Shown: positions 22,791 to 33,345 of the stretch, piece after piece
How the letters are laid out: each line of letters begins with the position of its first letter
Position numbering within the stretch: position 1 is the stretch's first letter
Source: Dermatemys mawii
Lineage: Eukaryota > Chordata > Testudines > Dermatemydidae
Length of the DNA stretch: 64,000 bases
Assembly: GCA_007922305.1 (NCBI GenBank)
Contig: ML677348.1
Span: 16,135,442 to 16,199,441, forward strand
Direction of reading: 5' to 3'
Notes under the pieces: generated by a model
The model's database searches: none
What the model saw: only the letters and a program-made list of their open reading frames with translations
What the model was told of the DNA's origin: nothing
Program-made: the position numbers and the translations under genes

Positions 22791-23479
22791 CTGTGTGACA
22801 GATTTGGAGTTGCTGAGTGGGGTTATATGTTCAGCTGCATGTGTGCGTTCTCTTGGTGTGCTGCCCCAGATCTGCACAGACCTCAGATCAGATCTAAAGC
22901 AAACATCCAATGATCACAGGATCTGTTAAAGTACAAAGGCACCAGGCCAGGTTTATTGTCAACAAAGCACCTGGCAGACTCTACGAGGATACTAAGACAT
23001 GTATGCTGTGACAATGGACACAGCTGAGTGAATGGCAGGACTTTCCCCTTTGGCTGGACAAAAATACTCCCTCTGAGATACATCTTTATACCCTAATACA
23101 AACAAGTTACATACTGCCTCTTATATAGCTAGTTACTGCCCCCTGACATGACTAATTATCACCCATCACTTTGTACATGTTGGTTCAGTTAAAACATCTC
23201 TGTTACATACTGTCATTCCGATCTTATCTTTTAGAAGGGGTTAGCGTGTTTCTGTTATTTTGGGGGAATGTTTTTGTTCCATCCTCGATATCAGGCTGTT
23301 CTAGTACCACTTGATAGCGGGATGTGTTTGCGTGAGTACTCCATGCTTAGCACTTCTTAGGAATGTGTATTTCTGCAGTATTAGCCTGGTTCTTGCCAGA
23401 TTCTATGAGCAGGTCCTGCCTCATACCAGGCCTCTAATATAGGGGCTTATGTCTCAGGCTGTCTTCCTACTACACTGTG
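22791..23479 (-). mobile_element. Solo LTR with 5-bp target duplication
   Basis: The element 22796-23474 begins TGACAGATTTGG and ends TTCCTACTACA, so it has TG...CA ends. It is bounded by perfect CTGTG copies at 22791-22795 and 23475-23479. A minus-strand polyadenylation signal (AATAAA, reversed as TTTATT in GGTTTATTGTC near 22951) sets the likely orientation. At 679 bp with no internal genes attached, it is a solo LTR left by recombination of an endogenous retrovirus or related LTR element. Confidence 0.8.
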
Positions 23480-23749
23480 TAATAGTTTATGAATTCCGCA
23501 TGTTGGCCTAGATATTGGGGTATTTGTGTAACTCTATTAGTTTAGCTTGATAGGAGGTTGTTTGGAATACAAGCAGGAAGAGAAACAATGGTTCAAAATA
23601 AGCCATTTCTCAGTAAACACTTGAGAGTGCTGAGAGACAATTCCAGGAGAGCAAAAGGCCCAGCAATACGGGAGCTTGAAAGAACTGGGGCAGGTTTAAA
23701 AAGGCCCACTCTGTCAAGAGCGGAGGTAGACATTTTGAAGAACCAGACT

Positions 23750-24020
23750 GAGACTTTGTCTACACGTGCCTAGACTTGTGGCAGCATGTAGAGTGCAGGC
23801 TGTGTTCACAGTCACTGCGGTATGTAGCTAGCCTCTGCGGTGAGAAGCCCAAAGCAGACAGACAGCAGTCTCCATGTTGCTGCCAAACATTTTCCCTGCT
23901 ACCTCCAAACTGCCAGGGCCTTTCCCCCTGCTGGAGCCTTTCATTGCAGCAGGGAAAGGCTCCTGCTGCCCAGAGACAGTGGGACCCTAAACTGCTAAAA
24001 ACAGCAGTGTAGATATGGGA
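23750..24020. mobile_element. MITE, about 270 bp
   Basis: Left end ACTTTGTCTACACGTGCC and right end CAGTGTAGATATGGGAGGC carry the TGTCTACAC / GTGTAGA inverted ends common to turtle non-autonomous DNA elements. The interior has a hairpin AGCCTTTC ... GAAAGGCT around 23936-23970. Confidence 0.65.
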
Positions 24021-24430
24021 GGCACTCCTTGAGTGTGTAGTGTGTGTACACTCCTTGAGTGTATATCCTACTGTTTAGGCAATGTAGGGTGTGTTGTCTT
24101 GTGAATTCATAAGAAGGAGAAACAGTCTGGACTCTAAGAAGTAAGGCTTAATTAAAACTAAAACAGAGTTACATTAGCGAAAGGAGAGCCAGCAGCGCCT
24201 AGCTGTGAGTCTGATGAAACTGCCCCTTGACTGCTTCCAACTGGTTCTCACTAGCCGCGGTCCAGTTCCCTATAACATATGCTCTATTCTGCTCTTAAAG
24301 GCACAGCACATACTCCTAACATAGGGCACTCTACTCTGCTCACCTGAGCTGTGCCTCACTACCTACAATGCTATTTATACCCATGCTAGCTGAGCATGCA
24401 GTTTCTGTACACTACATGTCACCGTAAGTG
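24021..24430. other. No gene recognised
   Basis: A 14-bp direct repeat CACTCCTTGAGTGT occurs at 24023-24036 and 24049-24062. The rest (24100-24400) is mid-GC and could be an LTR remnant, but I cannot align it to the other LTRs here. Confidence 0.4.
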
Positions 24431-24829
24431 TGGACAGAACCTGAGATACATCACACCTTTTGGTGGTGTCTGAAGAAGTTATCATTAGAGGCTGGTAAGC
24501 CTTTAGGTAAGATAGACATTCATGTAGACTGTTGTTTTTAAAAACCTTTTTATCTAACATTTCTTTCCTACTGTTAAAACACATACTTTATTGAAGAAGG
24601 CTGTCTGAGCACTGTACGCCATAGGTCACCGACTCCCCAGGGGAAGATCCCAGATGTCAAACTCAGTTGGATCTGCTGGGTTAATACGCAGGGTACTGTA
24701 GCTCAGGGCCTGGTCTAGGAGTGGGAAAATCATGGGATTCCACCCCAGCATAAGTACAGACACGAGGCCTGAGGGGTGCACTCAGAGACCAGAAAGGGGA
24801 CAGAGGTACAGTTAACCTTTTAACGAGGA
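24431..24829 (-). mobile_element. LTR fragment, same family as 62152-62640
   Basis: TTTCTTTCCTACTGTTAAAA and the following ACACATACTTTATTGAAGAA parallel TTTTCCTACTACTAAATAAC and ACACATACTTTGTTTCAAGA at 62185-62220. The right part (CTCAGAGACCAGAAAGGGGA, then GGTACAGTTAACC) parallels CTCAGAATTCAGAAAGGGGA and GGTGCAGTTAGTT near 62588. The left boundary is uncertain, and the orientation is inferred from related turtle LTRs. Confidence 0.55.
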
Positions 24830-26592
24830 CACCCTTACACTGAATAGTACTTTAATCCACAAGAAGTCCCATTACACTTGTGGTGTAAGATACTATGCAA
24901 CATGAATACCTCACCTGACATGATGTAAATTAAAAATGGGTCTAATCCAAATTCCCAGATCCTAACCATCCCCAAATTCTAGAGAATTTTACAATCAGAC
25001 CAAGCTGACACTTGACTTGGGTCTCCTGCCCATCATGAATGTCAGTGTAAAACACTGTTATTATTAACATATATTTGATCATTAATACTAATATGTATGA
25101 TAACATGTCAAGTGAAAAAAGTGAAAGGAAGAAATACACCCAAATAATAGGAGTTTTCAATGCAGTTAGACAAAGAAAAACATAATTAAGCTAAGATTAC
25201 ATTGAGTAAAGCCCCAGATCTATCACAATATTCTATGCTAGCATATATCATGCAGTAACATAAAAAGAACCAGCTCTTAACCACTTATTATTGTTGCTAA
25301 AATGCTTTTTTAGGATTTTATTTATCATTAATTCACATTCAGGAACTACTTATAATTCCCTGGCAACCCATTCACTCAATTATTGATTTTTTTCCCATTT
25401 CAGTCTTTCTTTTTTATAAACTAATAAAAACAATCTAGCATCATCTGCTATAGTCATAATATTCCCAATCACACACTAGCAAAGCCAATAACAGTTTTGC
25501 CACAGGCTTCAATAGAATCATGGTTAGGTCACAAATAAGCATTTGTTCCCAACCACTCCAAAGGTAATTTGTCTGGAAATAATAATGAAGCCACTAAGAA
25601 TTAACCCTGCTTTCAAAGTCATTAATTTTCTTATGTGGGCTTGAGTAGCCGTGGAGATATTAGGAGAAAGATGCATTTTTCTCCCTGGTGTATATTACTG
25701 TTTTGATGTCATTTGTTTTTAACAATAAGGAAAGTAACAATCAGCGCACACTAAATGGAACAAGAATCAGATGGTCATGGACAGCACAGTTCTACAAGGA
25801 ATTGAAAGGCCTTTACCAGTCAGAGTAACAGATTGAACTTCTCTTCTATCATATCCTTCAAGAGCAATATGGATCCACTCTTTCCCACCAGGACACACCA
25901 AAACATTACTACTGCAGCTCTTGATACTATGTTTTTCTGTCCCAGTTTTAGGCTGAAATAAAACATAGATCTCAGTTTTTCAAAATGCCCCAGCAGCACA
26001 AAGCAACCCCAAAGCCAATGGACTGGGTCACTTTAGGATTACTCTTGCTTAGAGAAATCCTTGGGTGACAGATCGTTCCCATAGCGGCTCTTACGCTCAT
26101 CTTCCTCCCAGTGAGACATAAGGAATATAGACAGGGACAATATAGACAGGGTGAAAATTCATTGACTGTGTGCTCCTGTTTCCAGCTGAGCTTTGGTGGC
26201 TATACCAGCCTTTGAGGCCACACAGAAAAGCCTTCATATTGCACTAGATTGTATCAATGACAGGGAACACACTAGATGGCCCTAGGATTGGGACAGTGCA
26301 AATGTGGCTTATGAGCTGCTCATCTAAATTGGAGTGGTAGTAAGAAGGGCTTCAGTTTTCCTGCAACTGGGATTTAAGCTCCTTTTTTACAATCAGAGGT
26401 AGTGACTTCCTCTACCACTTTATATCAAAATTATTGGAAGGATTAGATGAGAAAATAAGATTTATCCCTGAGCAGTATATAAATCAAATCCATTCACTAT
26501 ATGGAGAGAGAGAGAGAGAGTGTAAGAGGATCATATTTAAGGAAAAAAACTTTACTCCCTACCCACACAGCTCAAGAAATCAGAAACAGTTC
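24830..26592. other. No gene recognised
   Basis: AT-rich. A (GA)n run lies at about 26502-26520. Short frames only. Confidence 0.5.
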
Positions 26593-26898
26593 TAAGGATA
26601 TGTCTATACTACATGCCGGATTGGCAGGTAGCAATCGATCTATTGGGGGGCGATTTATCGCATCTAGTCTAGATGTGATGAATCAATCCCCAAGCACTCT
26701 CCCATTGACTCCTGTACTCCACCACCATGACAGGTGCAGACGGAGTTGATTGGGGGGCAGCAGCAATCAACTCACCGCTGTGAAGACGCCACGGTAAGTC
26801 AATCTATGTACACCGACTTCAGCTACGCTATTCTTGTAGCTGAAGGTGCGTATCTAAGATTGATTCCCCCCAAACCCTCCCATGTAGATCAGGGCTAA
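26593..26898. mobile_element. Harbinger-type MITE with TAA target duplication
   Basis: Element 26596-26895 is flanked by TAA at 26593-26595 and 26896-26898. Ends GGATATGTCTATACTA and (reversed) GCCCTGATCTACATGG are imperfect inverted repeats. Interior GATTTATCGCATCTAGTCTA and ACTTCAGCTACGCTATTC match the reverse complement of 22282-22590. TTA/TAA 3-bp duplications are the PIF/Harbinger signature. No coding capacity. Confidence 0.85.
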
Positions 26899-27924
26899 GA
26901 AATGCTTAACCTATAATCTTGCCAGAGTGTAATAACAATGAAATCTTGAGGGCTTTGTATTTGTGACTGGCCAAAGGGAGGAATGTAGAAAAGCAGCACT
27001 AGAAATTGAACTGAAATTATTTTACAGAACTAGGGATTGAAGCTCCTATGTAACTCTGTCCCCAAATATCAATCTGAAACAATGATGAATAGCTGAGATT
27101 TTATACTACAAAAGGCGAGAAGTGAGTGTTATGGAAATTCAAATATGCAATATGCTTAAATACAGTGGTTTTATCTGCCCCTCTAGGAAAGTTTAATTAT
27201 CTAATGTTGTGTTTCCGTTGTGCTGGTTTTTGCAATCTCTATTATAATATTTTTTAACCTAATATATGACTTTTCTCAGCCATTGACTGAACCAAGAAAT
27301 ATTATCACATGAAGTATTTTAACATTTCTATCTGACTGAATTTTAATGGTAGGAATGTGTGGCTTTTCCTTATTATTAATGCAATTTCTAATCTTCAGCT
27401 CTACAGGTCAAAATGTAATTGACTTCAGTGAAGTAGGACCCTGAATGTATTTGGCTCTATAATCTTGGTTCTCTTTAGCTCATTTTAGAATATAATTGGG
27501 CTTTTTACCATGTATTTATTTAAATTATTGGAATTGTTCATTACTTGACCTGACAACCTTTTTTTGAAATGTAGCTACAGAAGTTCATAGAATCACAGGG
27601 GAGCCACACTAGTAATGTTATTCTATAATAGACAGCAATGATTTATTTCCAAATACAAATTATAACTTCCTGAGTACTCATTAAGAAGTTCTCAGCCTTC
27701 TTCAGACTCTTCTTATTCAACACTGGGCCCTACCTTATACCCCTTTTCTCCTCTAGTCACCTCTCTGCAGCCTCACTTTTCTTATTTCCAGTGCTACTGC
27801 ACTCTTGGCTGGTCTGGTGTAGGTCCTGACCCCATAACAGTACACTGACTGGCGGATACCAGCCATACGGAGAAGAGTTAATCTGTATGACTTCCTGTTG
27901 AGTCTGGTAGGAAACTATATGGGG
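26899..27924. other. No gene recognised
   Basis: AT-rich. A decayed short MITE may lie at 27405-27445 (AATTGACTTCAGTGAAGT). Confidence 0.45.
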
Positions 27925-27998
27925 CTAGAAACTTACTTCATATAAACCATTGATTTAAATGGAGCAATGCTGATTTACACTATTATGAATTTGGCTCT
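27925..27998. mobile_element. Short MITE fragment
   Basis: TATAAACCATTGATTTAAAT ... GCTGATTTACACTATTATGA corresponds to the centre and right arm of the short amniote MITE at 15864-15952. Confidence 0.5.
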
Positions 27999-28139
27999 TT
28001 GTTTTCAATTTAAATTAGGCATAAGACATAACTTTGAACAGGCAGGGTAATTAATCATTGGCAGAGCTTTCCAAGGGCAATAATAACTGTTACAAATCAT
28101 CACTTGGAGTCATTAAATAGAAACTGGGTGTCTTTTAAG

Positions 28140-28312
28140 AAATATGCTGTAGCTCAGTCCACAAGTAATTGGGCTGGATACTATTATCTTAAGTATTAAG
28201 GAGAAATAACTTCCTCCACTGCAAGAATTACTAGGTAACAGTACAATAGACTGTTAGAAAGGATGATCAGACTGGATGATCACAGCTGACCCTTCTTGAC
28301 TTCATAGCTATT
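28140..28312 (+). mobile_element. Decayed CR1 3' end
   Basis: GCAAGAATTACTAGGTAACA and then GATCAGACTGGATGATCACA followed by GCTGACCCTTCTTGACTTC align loosely with the CR1 3' terminal text at 18600-18692. The copy is old and the left edge is uncertain. Confidence 0.5.
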
Positions 28313-28988
28313 AATTCTAGGGCATCAGTGCTGCTCAAAATGCAAAGGAGAGGCACATTCATGCAATCTTTTTTTAAAAAAGAATTCCATGCGGTGAGTA
28401 TATTTCAGTTCTATGGAGAGAGAGTGGGTTTTGAAATTTACTTTAATGTGTTCTTCCTCACTAATTAAATCTTAGAAGATTTGGCTGCTTTCCTTCCAAA
28501 TTAGTTTTTGGCTATTGGTTCTAGCTTTAGAAAGTGATTTAATGTCACTTTCTGGTTATGCTGTGATACTAAATTTATTAGTATTAATAAACTACATTAA
28601 TTGTATTATAAACTACAGTTTCTAATATATTATTCTTTTATGTTACCCGTTTGCTGGTTTGAGTTAAATGAAGGCTGCTGCTTTTCACTATACAGGAGGG
28701 CCACATACTCAGCTGCATTTTGGCCCCTTTGTACTGCCTAAGTGGCATAAATTGTCCAGAAGAGCAGCTAAGGTCAACTAAGGATACCCTCTGGGTTCAG
28801 ACAGCCCTGCCCCAACACACCTGCCAGGTATGCCCCATCTTAAGAAGAAGCCCCGCACAGAAGCTCCTAGTCCTGGGAGGTGGACAGACCTCTCCTCACC
28901 ATCTCCCAGGAAGTGGCCCCTTAGAAGTTAAAGCTGGCAAAGAGGTCTTACAAATCCTGCATGATACCCCTGAGGATACTGTGCCAGG
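28313..28988. other. No gene recognised; GC-richer patch at 28690-28988
   Basis: The 110-codon frame at 28720-29052 runs into the hAT MITE at 28997 and has no motif. The GC-richer patch continues on the far side of that MITE (29315-29760), so the two together are the pre-insertion target, possibly an unrecognised LTR. Confidence 0.4.
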
Positions 28989-29314
28989 CTATAGCTCAGG
29001 GGTCAGCAACCTTTCAGAAGTGGTGTGCCGAGTCTTCATTTATTCACTCTAATTCAAGGTTTTGCATGCCAGTAATACATTTTAATGTTTTTAGAAGGTC
29101 TCTTTGAATAAGCCTATAATGTATAACTAAACTATTGTTGTTTGTAAAGTAAATAAGGTTTTCAAAATATTTAAGAAGCTTCATTTAAAATTAAATTAAA
29201 ATACGGAGCCCCCCGGACCAGTAGCCAGGACCCAGGCAGTTTGAGTGCCACTGAAAATCAGCTCGCGTGCCGCCTTTGCACTCGTGCCATAGGTTGCCTA
29301 CCCCTGCTATAGCT
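28989..29314. mobile_element. hAT MITE with perfect 8-bp target duplication
   Basis: The element 28997-29306 (310 bp) starts CAGGGGTCAGCAACCTTTCA and ends TAGGTTGCCTACCCCTG, so its ends are inverted CAGGGGT(C/A)(A/G)GCAACC repeats. It is bounded by CTATAGCT at 28989-28996 and 29307-29314. Eight-base duplications and CAGGGGTC-type ends are diagnostic of hAT. It is AT-rich inside with no open frame, so non-autonomous. Confidence 0.92.
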
Positions 29315-29763
29315 CAGGTACCTCCAGACAGCAGCAAGGTCAGGGACATGTTAGAACTTTTTTTAATATTATACCTTTCCTTCCTGAAACCTGAAGAGGG
29401 CAGTGGAAGAAGCCCTGGAGGCAGGCCACAGTAGGAAGAAGCCCAGGGAAGAAGCAGGAGATCTGAAGAAGTAGAATTTAATTGCCTGCTTCAGGAGTTG
29501 TAACCCAGGGTAGAGGGAGGGATGGGGAAAGGGAAAGCTAGGTAAAGGCTAGAGTCATAAGTCCTGGTGGACCTTGAATTAGATTGGAGCCCTGGCACAA
29601 GATTGCTGAACTGTTATTGGACTGGACTCTGACTTACCCCGAAAGGGGTGATACTAAAACGTGATCTGAGGGCTGAAGTCACAATTCAAAGGGGGCCACC
29701 AGGAGACCTGAATGGCAGGACAGCAAAGCTATGGAGAGGAAAAATCTGTGTAATCCTTCTCTT
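29315..29763. other. No gene recognised, purine-rich
   Basis: Continues the GC-richer sequence left of the hAT MITE. Repeats of GAAGAAGCCC near 29407 and 29437. Could be an old LTR or leader region of an LTR element; not provable by eye. Confidence 0.4.
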
Positions 29764-30050
29764 CAGACTGGGAGGGGGCGTGATTCCCAGCTTGAGGACA
29801 CATACTCATGCTATCTCTGATCTTACTAGTATGCTAAAAACTGAGTGTAGTGCAGCAGCTCAAGGAGCTAGTCACCCCAACTATGTATGTGTCAGAGATC
29901 ATAAGCACGTACTTGTGGCAGCTAGCTCCTGCTGCTGCTCATGCTTCCATGGCTACACTTTGTTCTTAGTGCACTAGCTCAATCAGAGCTAACTCCAATG
30001 TGTCTTCTCCAGCTTCTAATCACACCCACAATTCAAAGTGTAGACATCCC
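29764..30050. mobile_element. Palindromic MITE, about 290 bp
   Basis: Left half ATTCCCAGCTTGAGGACACA ... GCTATCTCTGATC mirrors right half GCTCAATCAGAGCTAACTCC ... AATGTGTCTTCTCCAGCTT. AGCAGCTCAAGGAGCTAGTC mirrors GGCAGCTAGCTCCTGCTGCT. A long imperfect palindrome, DNA-transposon derived, boundaries approximate. Confidence 0.7.
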
Positions 30051-30686
30051 ACACGCAGTCACAAGGTGGCACGTGGCTGATGAGTCACTTTGTCACACTG
30101 AGCAAAGGTCCACCCAAGGTACTGTTTCGGTTCCTCACTGGACGAGCTAATGATTAGAAACTACTTCCATCCAAACCAAATTTTGAGAAGAAAGAGATTT
30201 CATTTACATAATTATATGAAGTTTGGTAGGGCCCAAAATTCATTTTCCATTGACAAGTATATGAAGAAAAATTTCATTCACACTAATGTAACAACTGGAT
30301 TTTTGAAAAATTTAACATCAAAATGAAAACAAACCCAGCTTCTCTGCTCCACATTCTCCCTGGATGTCTTAGGCTGAACGTGTGATTCATTTTCATCCTC
30401 AGCATGCTAGCACGTTCCAGACTTTATATCTGCACTTTCCCAAAAGTTAAACTCATTTACTGTGAGATGGCAGAAGAAGATTTATACACAGTTACATTTT
30501 ATAGGGCCATGGTTTTAGAAACTATCTAGCCACGACATCAAACTCAGATGATCAGATCATTGTCAAATCATAACTATGAACAGTTTGTTTGCTGACTTCT
30601 TTTATTCATTTGTCAGTGGGCAAAACAATTGCTTCCTAGCATACATATTTTTAAATCTCCAGAGAGTTTTGTGAGTCAGATAAAGT
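30051..30686. other. No gene recognised
   Basis: AT-rich spacer, no frame above 70 codons. Confidence 0.5.
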
Positions 30687-30710
30687 AAAAAAAAAAAAAA
30701 AAAAAAAAAA
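30687..30710. repeat. (A)24 homopolymer
   Basis: Uninterrupted run of 24 A. No retroposed gene body is evident just upstream, so I do not read it as a processed-transcript tail. Confidence 0.9.
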
Positions 30711-30749
30711 GATCTATGCATCTGAATATAAAAATCCATGGAGAGGTGT

Positions 30750-30995
30750 GGTTGGAAACGCAGAATAATTATTAGGCCATCTAGTGTAATTTATCTCATG
30801 CCAATGCAGGATCATTTCCTATTACAGTACTGTGTATTTTCTGTGTCTTTGTTCGTCTAGTTTTAAACTTCCCAAGTGACAGACCTGCCATCAATTATGC
30901 AGGGAAGCGGGACTATTCCACAACCCCATCAGGTCTCACTGGGAGCAGGTTTTTCTTACTTTAATTCTGTTGCCCTCAGTTATTCTCCTCGTACT
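30750..30995 (-). mobile_element. CR1 LINE 3' end fragment
   Basis: On plus the text runs GGCCATCTAGTGTAATTTAT, CCAATGCAGGATCATTTCC, TAGTTTTAAACTTCCCAAGT, ACTATTCCACAACCCCATCA, which is the reversed end of CR1 ORF2 and 3' UTR (C-terminal 'WN.LP..VVESPSL' region). A different CR1 subgroup from the 16.6 kb copy. Diverged, no open frame. Confidence 0.75.
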
Positions 30996-31408
30996 GTTCA
31001 GATAATTCCTTCCCCTCTATAAAAGGTAGTATGGTCTGGTGAAAGAATTCTGAACCCCTTAAGATACAATCCACAGCTAGGAGACAAAGAGCAACTTATT
31101 TTCTCCCTTTGCCTTTTTCTGCTGCTGCACCTCCTTCCCGGCCCCAGTGAAAACAACTGCTCTTCCCCCTTCCCTGACATGGCTGATAATGCCATTCTCC
31201 CTGGTACTCAGGCCCATAACTCAGGTTAAGTGTCCCCTTCAACAACTCCTCCCCTGATACCCAGCTCATGTCAAAATCTGAAAAAGATGAGCGCAGAGGA
31301 AGAAGAAATGGCTACTTTAGGGTTGCTTTGTTTTTCTGAGGGACTGTTCAGACATATGAGGTTAAAAGAAGAATTGTTCTAGAAGTGGAAAGGCTGGGAG
31401 AAAGAAGA
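30996..31408. other. No gene recognised
   Basis: Mixed composition. A minus-strand 65-codon frame (31195-30998) shows no motif. Confidence 0.5.
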
Positions 31409-31416
31409 ATATAGAG

Positions 31417-31733
31417 CAGGAATCGGCAACCTTTGGCATGCAAGCCGTCAGGGAAATCCGCTGCTTTGTATACCTGCAGCGTCTGCAGGTTCAGACAATT
31501 GCAGCTCCCACTGGCTGCAGTTCGCCGTTCCAGGCCAATGGGGGGTGTGAGAAGCAATGGTCAGCACATCCCGCAGCCCACGCCACTTACCACGGCTGCG
31601 GATGCCTCCCCCGAAGATCCCACTGACCACAGTTCCCTGTTCCTGGCCAATGGCAGCTGTGGGGAGGGAGGGGTGCCTGCAGGCAAAGGGAGGGCACAGA
31701 GCCCTCTGCCCCCCTCTATTAAAAGATAGCAGG
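31417..31733. mobile_element. hAT MITE, left part
   Basis: Starts CAGGAATCGGCAACCTTTGG (hAT-like CAGGGGTCGGCAACC end) and continues GTATACCTGCAGCGTCTGCA, CTCCCACTGGCTGCAGTTCG, TTCCAGGCCAATGGGGG. That body is the reverse complement of text at 46930-47106, the right half of the same family. GC-rich, with spurious frames on both strands. No matching 8-bp duplication of ATATAGAG (31409-31416) at the right, so that end is deleted or rearranged. Confidence 0.75.
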
Positions 31734-32537
31734 CAGATGAGATTATCAGTGCCTTAGACATGTATAGCCTCATCTGAAAAATTGGTCAATGGTGGTGTTT
31801 TAATTGTTGCCAGGTTGCCAGGTTATAGTTCTGTTTACATATTTCCTAACTTGAGTTGTTTGACATTTTCCTCCATGCAGATCTGACCTTCACACCTCAT
31901 TCCGCTAACTGTTGCATTGCAAGCAATTCATTCACCTTGTCTTGCCAATTATTGTTGTAATGGAGAGAGAGATCATGATATCAAAGCAAGAATCTAGATA
32001 TATATTTCAGATCATCCCTTAATATTTTGAAAACTTTAAAGCCACTTGCAATCCAAAATTATGCACATTTTCACCTTTACGCCAGTGTGCAGGTTTTGGG
32101 TGCCTCTGGTGTTTTTTCCTCACCCCCTGCTCTGTTATGTCTGTGTTTGTGTCTCTGTGGGTTTTCCTAGGCATTGTCTCACTTATTATTCATTACAACA
32201 TCAGCTTTTCTAAGAACATAACTTTACAAAAATATAGCCTAAACAATTGCCCTTGCAATGTATGTCTTAAACTAAAAAATCTTCTCTGACTGCTATGCTC
32301 CTGGAAGTTCTGAAAATCACTCTTTTATAGGTTCATAGATTTATATGTTTTTTAATGGGGAAAAGATCATGCACCATTCTTTTTGTGTAATATATTGTGC
32401 TTCCAGTATTGACCTTTCAGATATATAAAATGTGAGTTATGCACAGCAATATTTTGGTAGAGAGAACATTTTAATAAAATATTATTTACTATTTCATTGC
32501 AGTGCAGATGTGTCCAGAAACTCCAATCAGAAGAAGG
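31734..32537. other. No gene recognised
   Basis: AT-rich sequence leading to the hAT insertion. The last ~20 bases and the text after the insertion (from 34726, ATAGTAGGTGCTGTA) belong to one older L2-like tail that the hAT split. Confidence 0.5.
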
Positions 32538-32711
32538 ACCCTGATCATAGGCGTGCACAACATATTTCATTAGGATGTGTACCCAGGGAAGGCTGTGTGT
32601 CCCCAAACAGCCTAGCCCTTCCCCCATCCAACCCCCTCTCACTTCCTGCCCCCTCAGAACCCCCAATCCATCCAAACGCCCTCCTCTCCCACCCTTCCCC
32701 CTGCTCCTTGT

Positions 32712-32987
32712 CCCTTGATCTGGGCTGGTGCAAGCACTGGTCGACCACCTAGGGTAGCACCGGTTTTTGAGGGTGGCGTTTTGGCGCTTACAGCAGCATT
32801 TCAGCAGTAGCTCTCACAGCTGCTGTGTGCTTCCGGTTGGGTCCGTCGAAATGCCACCAAAGCGGAAGGGGGCCATTCGAGCTGCTGCTGAAATGCCGCC
32901 GAAGCAGACGGGGACCCTGAAAGCTGCTGCCAAAATGCCACCGCCGCCTAGGGCAGCAAGAAAGCTTAAGCCAGCCCTACCCCTGAT
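32712..32987. mobile_element. Nested hAT-like MITE
   Basis: Element 32720-32979 has inverted ends CTGGGCTGGTGCAAGCA and (reversed right end) TAGGGCTGGCTTAAGCT. It is bounded by CCCTTGAT (32712-32719) and CCCCTGAT (32980-32987), an 8-bp duplication with one mismatch. The interior repeats ATGCC(A/G)CC(A/G)AAGC-type units, which generate an 83-codon spurious frame. It sits inside the C-rich tandem repeat of the larger hAT. Confidence 0.75.
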
Positions 32988-32989
32988 TG

Positions 32990-33345
32990 CTCACTCTGGA
33001 GACCCCCCCCCACTCTAACTGCCCCCCAGAACCCTACCCCCTATCTAAGCTCCCCTGCTCTTTGTCCCCTGACTGCCCTCTCCTGAGACCCCCCCACCTA
33101 CCAATCATCTCCCCCCGGACCCCACCCTATCTAAGCTCCCCCACTCCTTGTCCCCTGACTACCTCCTCCAGAAATCCTCACCCCTAACCATCACCCCAAG
33201 ACCCAACCCCCTACCTAAGCCCCCTGCTCTTTGTCCCCTAACCGCCTCCTCCAGAGACCCCTCCACCACCCCCAGGACCTCACGCCCTCTCCAATGCCCC
33301 TGTTCCCTGTCCCCTGACCACCCCTTGAAACCCTCTGGCCCTTAT
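32990..33345. repeat. C-rich tandem repeat, about 80-bp period
   Basis: The phrase TTGTCCCCTGAC or a close variant recurs at 33062, 33148, 33231 and about 33307, spacing 86, 83 and about 76. CTATCTAAGCTCCCC-type text precedes the first three. An earlier decayed unit (CCTTGTCCCTTGAT) lies left of the nested MITE at 32706. One strand is strongly C-rich, the other G-rich. Confidence 0.75.

Noticed and set aside
30687..30710. Poly(A) tail of a processed pseudogene
   Set aside because: No coding or transcript-like body is recognisable upstream and no flanking duplication was found.
31433..31773. Overlapping frames on both strands, up to 98 codons
   Set aside because: They coincide with a GC-rich hAT MITE and mirror each other; composition effect.
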